From CANQDT01 sp051878935 (GTDB taxonomy: Bacteria; Bacillota; Clostridia; Lachnospirales; Lachnospiraceae): 7,801 bases of DNA. The stretch spans positions 1 to 7,801 of the forward strand of contig JBJELB010000077.1 in NCBI GenBank assembly GCA_051878935.1. The letters are read 5' to 3'. A model generated the notes under the pieces. That model saw only the letters and a list, made by a program, of their open reading frames with translations. It made no database searches and was not told where the DNA came from. Position 1 is the first letter of the stretch. Each line of letters begins with the position of its first letter. Below are positions 6,024 through 7,801 of the stretch, piece by piece. The translations under genes were made by a program, and so were the position numbers.

Positions 6024-6830
6024 ATGTTTAAGGAACGATTGATGAGTGGAATCGTTTTAGTTATACTCATGATTCTGGCACTGTATCCGGGAGGATGGAT
6101 TACGTTTCTGGCAGTTTCAGCGATTTCTATGATAGGATTGTTCGAATTATTGCGTGTATTTTCAATGGAACGTACGATTTTTGCGGGTGTAGTCTATCTT
6201 GCTACGGTAGTTTATGAGCTGTTAGTTTATTTTCAACAACAGCATATGTTGGTTGCTTTTATTGTTTTTTACTTACTGGTTTTGCTCGCAATCTATGTAT
6301 TTGCTTTTCCGAAGTACCAGGCAGGACATGTGATGACAGCGTGCTTTGCTGTCTTATATGTTGTGGTGTTGTTGTCCTATGTTTATCAGATTCGTTGTCT
6401 TACCAATGGTGGATATATGATTGTACTCGTATTTTTGGCTTCATGGGGTTCTGACTCACTGGCTTATTGTGCAGGAAGATTGTTTGGGAAACATAAAATG
6501 GCACCGATATTAAGCCCGAAAAAAACAGTGGAGGGTGCTATTGGAGGATTGCTGGGTGCAGCACTTTTAGGATTCCTTTATGCTTGTATCGTACCAATTT
6601 CGTTGGAAACAAATGCAACGAAGCTTGTTTTCCCTATTGCATGTTTCTGTGGTGCAATCATTTCTATTATTGGAGATTTGGCTGCATCAGCGATTAAACG
6701 GGATCAGAATATTAAGGACTACAGTCATTTAATTCCGGGACATGGCGGAATTTTGGATCGATTTGATAGTGTCATGTTTACCGCTCCGGTGATCTATTAT
6801 GTTATTGTATGGTTAGGAGGCATGGCATGA
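6024..6830 (+). CDS. cdsA: Phosphatidate cytidylyltransferase (CDP-diglyceride synthase)
   Basis: Makes CDP-diacylglycerol from phosphatidic acid and CTP, the branch point for phosphatidylglycerol, cardiolipin and other phospholipids; an integral membrane enzyme. The 268 residues are strongly hydrophobic with about seven or eight membrane segments (for example 10-20, 25-40, 53-69, 76-94, 104-121, 131-140, 172-190, 203-216). The conserved parts are SWGSDSLAY (140-148, with Asp144), LSPKKTVEGAIGG (163-175), GDLAASAIKRD (217-227) and the family signature IPGHGGILDRFDS (237-249). The ribosome site GGGGGA (6013-6018) is 5 nt before the ATG and 1 nt after the uppS stop. The last codons overlap the start of dxr by four bases (ATGA), so translation of the two is probably coupled. 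Confidence 0.95.
   Translation: MFKERLMSGIVLVILMILALYPGGWITFLAVSAISMIGLFELLRVFSMERTIFAGVVYLATVVYELLVYFQQQHMLVAFIVFYLLVLLAIYVFAFPKYQAGHVMTACFAVLYVVVLLSYVYQIRCLTNGGYMIVLVFLASWGSDSLAYCAGRLFGKHKMAPILSPKKTVEGAIGGLLGAALLGFLYACIVPISLETNATKLVFPIACFCGAIISIIGDLAASAIKRDQNIKDYSHLIPGHGGILDRFDSVMFTAPVIYYVIVWLGGMA
6815..6820 (+). promoter_or_regulatory. dxr ribosome binding site within cdsA
   Basis: A full consensus AGGAGG lies in the last coding bases of cdsA, 6 nt before ATG 6827. It is the best ribosome site in the window and settles the dxr start, where ATGA serves as start of dxr and stop of cdsA. Confidence 0.85.
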
Positions 6831-7801
6831 AGCAGATAGCAATTTTGGGTTCGACCGGGTCTATCGGTACACAGACGTTAGAAGTAGTCGACCAGCATCC
6901 GGAACAGTTAAAGGTTACGGCAGTATCCGCCGGTTCTAATATTACGTTATTAGAAGAGCAGGTTCGGAAATATCGACCGGAAATCGTAGGTGTATGGGAC
7001 GAAGAAAAAGCATATATATTAAAACAGAACCTTTCTGATTGCTCCTGCAAAGTCGTATCCGGCATGGACGGTCTGTTGGAAATCGCTATGATGCAGCATT
7101 CGGATATTCTTGTGACTGCAATTGTAGGAATGATAGGGATTCGTCCGACAATCGCAGCGATCGAATCTGGAAAAGATATTGCTCTGGCAAATAAAGAAAC
7201 CCTGGTAACAGCAGGACATCTCATTATGCCACTGGCAAAGGAGTATGGAGTACGTATTTTGCCTGTTGACAGTGAACACTCTGCTGTTTTCCAAAGTCTG
7301 CATTCACGGAATCAGAAGAAAATCAGTCGATTGTTATTAACAGCATCAGGAGGTCCTTTCCGAGGAAAAAGTCTCGAGGAGCTTCGGCATGTTCAGGTAG
7401 AAGATGCATTGCAACACCCTAACTGGGCAATGGGACGGAAGATTACCATAGATTCGTCAACTATGGTGAATAAAGGTTTGGAAGTAATGGAAGCAAGGTG
7501 GTTATTTGATGTTGATTTTTCGCAGATTGAAGTCGTTGTCCAGCCACAAAGCATCATTCATTCTATGGTGGAATTCTGTGATGGTGCCGTACTGGCACAA
7601 TTGGGAACACCGGATATGAGATTGCCGATTCAATATGCATTACTGTATCCGGAGAGAGAACCGTTAGATGGTGAACGTTTAGATTTCCGTAAGATAAAGC
7701 AAATCACATTTGAAGAACCGGATGTATCCGTATTTCGTGCCCTAAAGCTTGCGTATCAGGCAGGGGAGCAAGGTGGTACCATGCCGACGGTCTTTAATGC
7801 T
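6827..7801 (+). CDS. dxr: 1-deoxy-D-xylulose 5-phosphate reductoisomerase, 3' end missing
   Basis: Converts 1-deoxy-D-xylulose 5-phosphate to 2-C-methyl-D-erythritol 4-phosphate with NADPH and a divalent metal, the first committed step of the MEP isoprenoid pathway; the family is the fosmidomycin target. 325 codons are present and remain open to the window edge; full proteins have about 380-400 residues, so some 55-75 are missing. The N-terminal NADPH loop GSTGSIG (8-14) is intact. It is followed by LANKETLVTAG (120-130), PVDSEHSA (146-153, with probable metal ligands D148 and E150), TASGGPFRG (172-180), the HPNWAMGRKI active-site loop (197-206), DSSTMVNKGLEVMEA (209-223, with the third ligand E219) and PQSIIHSMVEF (240-250). 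It supplies isoprene units for UppS upstream. The truncation is the end of the window, not damage to the gene. Confidence 0.96.
   Translation, partial: MKQIAILGSTGSIGTQTLEVVDQHPEQLKVTAVSAGSNITLLEEQVRKYRPEIVGVWDEEKAYILKQNLSDCSCKVVSGMDGLLEIAMMQHSDILVTAIVGMIGIRPTIAAIESGKDIALANKETLVTAGHLIMPLAKEYGVRILPVDSEHSAVFQSLHSRNQKKISRLLLTASGGPFRGKSLEELRHVQVEDALQHPNWAMGRKITIDSSTMVNKGLEVMEARWLFDVDFSQIEVVVQPQSIIHSMVEFCDGAVLAQLGTPDMRLPIQYALLYPEREPLDGERLDFRKIKQITFEEPDVSVFRALKLAYQAGEQGGTMPTVFNA

Noticed and set aside
6802..7224. 140-codon minus-strand frame across cdsA and dxr
   Set aside because: It spans the coupled cdsA/dxr junction in antisense, and its Ser/Cys/Arg-rich composition fits a shadow frame.
1..7801. 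Mobile elements, CRISPR arrays, tRNA/rRNA genes or a defence system
   Set aside because: No repeats, terminal inverted repeats, integrase/transposase motifs or RNA gene signatures were seen; most of the genes are conserved housekeeping functions in normal order.

Overview
The window reads as chromosomal DNA of a low-GC Gram-positive bacterium of the Clostridia, most likely a Lachnospiraceae member. The reasons are AGGAGG-type ribosome binding sites before almost every gene, extended -10 promoters, an AT-leaning composition, and a ComEC-like lipoprotein with the small Cys-rich tail often seen in gut clostridia. The family placement is an inference from style and gene order, not from a database match. 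All supported genes lie on the + strand.

Layout. Bases 1-133 hold the last codons of an unrecognised gene, followed by a rho-independent terminator (220-257). A promoter (256-283) abuts that terminator and drives a secreted, probably lipid-anchored metallo-beta-lactamase-fold protein of the ComEC/COG2333 type (314-1429). A second promoter with an extended -10 (1445-1473) starts a three-gene unit: a 78-residue two-helix membrane protein of unknown function (1509-1745), then proB (1747-2604) and proA (2627-3877), the first two enzymes of proline synthesis from glutamate. A third promoter of similar design (3882-3910) precedes pyrH (3940-4653), frr (4675-5220), uppS (5286-6011), cdsA (6024-6830) and dxr (6827 to the window edge, incomplete).

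How the genes work together. ProB and ProA make glutamate-5-semialdehyde, the proline precursor. PyrH makes UDP for nucleic acid and cell-wall precursor synthesis, and Frr recycles ribosomes. UppS makes the undecaprenyl carrier lipid, CdsA makes CDP-diacylglycerol for phospholipids, and Dxr performs the first committed step of the MEP isoprenoid pathway that feeds UppS. The pyrH-frr-uppS-cdsA-dxr order is a conserved bacterial housekeeping block. Here proBA lies directly upstream, where many Firmicutes have rpsB-tsf.

There is no mobile element, CRISPR array, tRNA or rRNA, and no clear novel multi-gene system. The items most worth a second look are the lipoprotein with its CxxC tail, the small membrane protein translationally linked to proB, a ProB without the C-terminal PUA domain, and a long G-U-rich RNA hairpin between frr and uppS.
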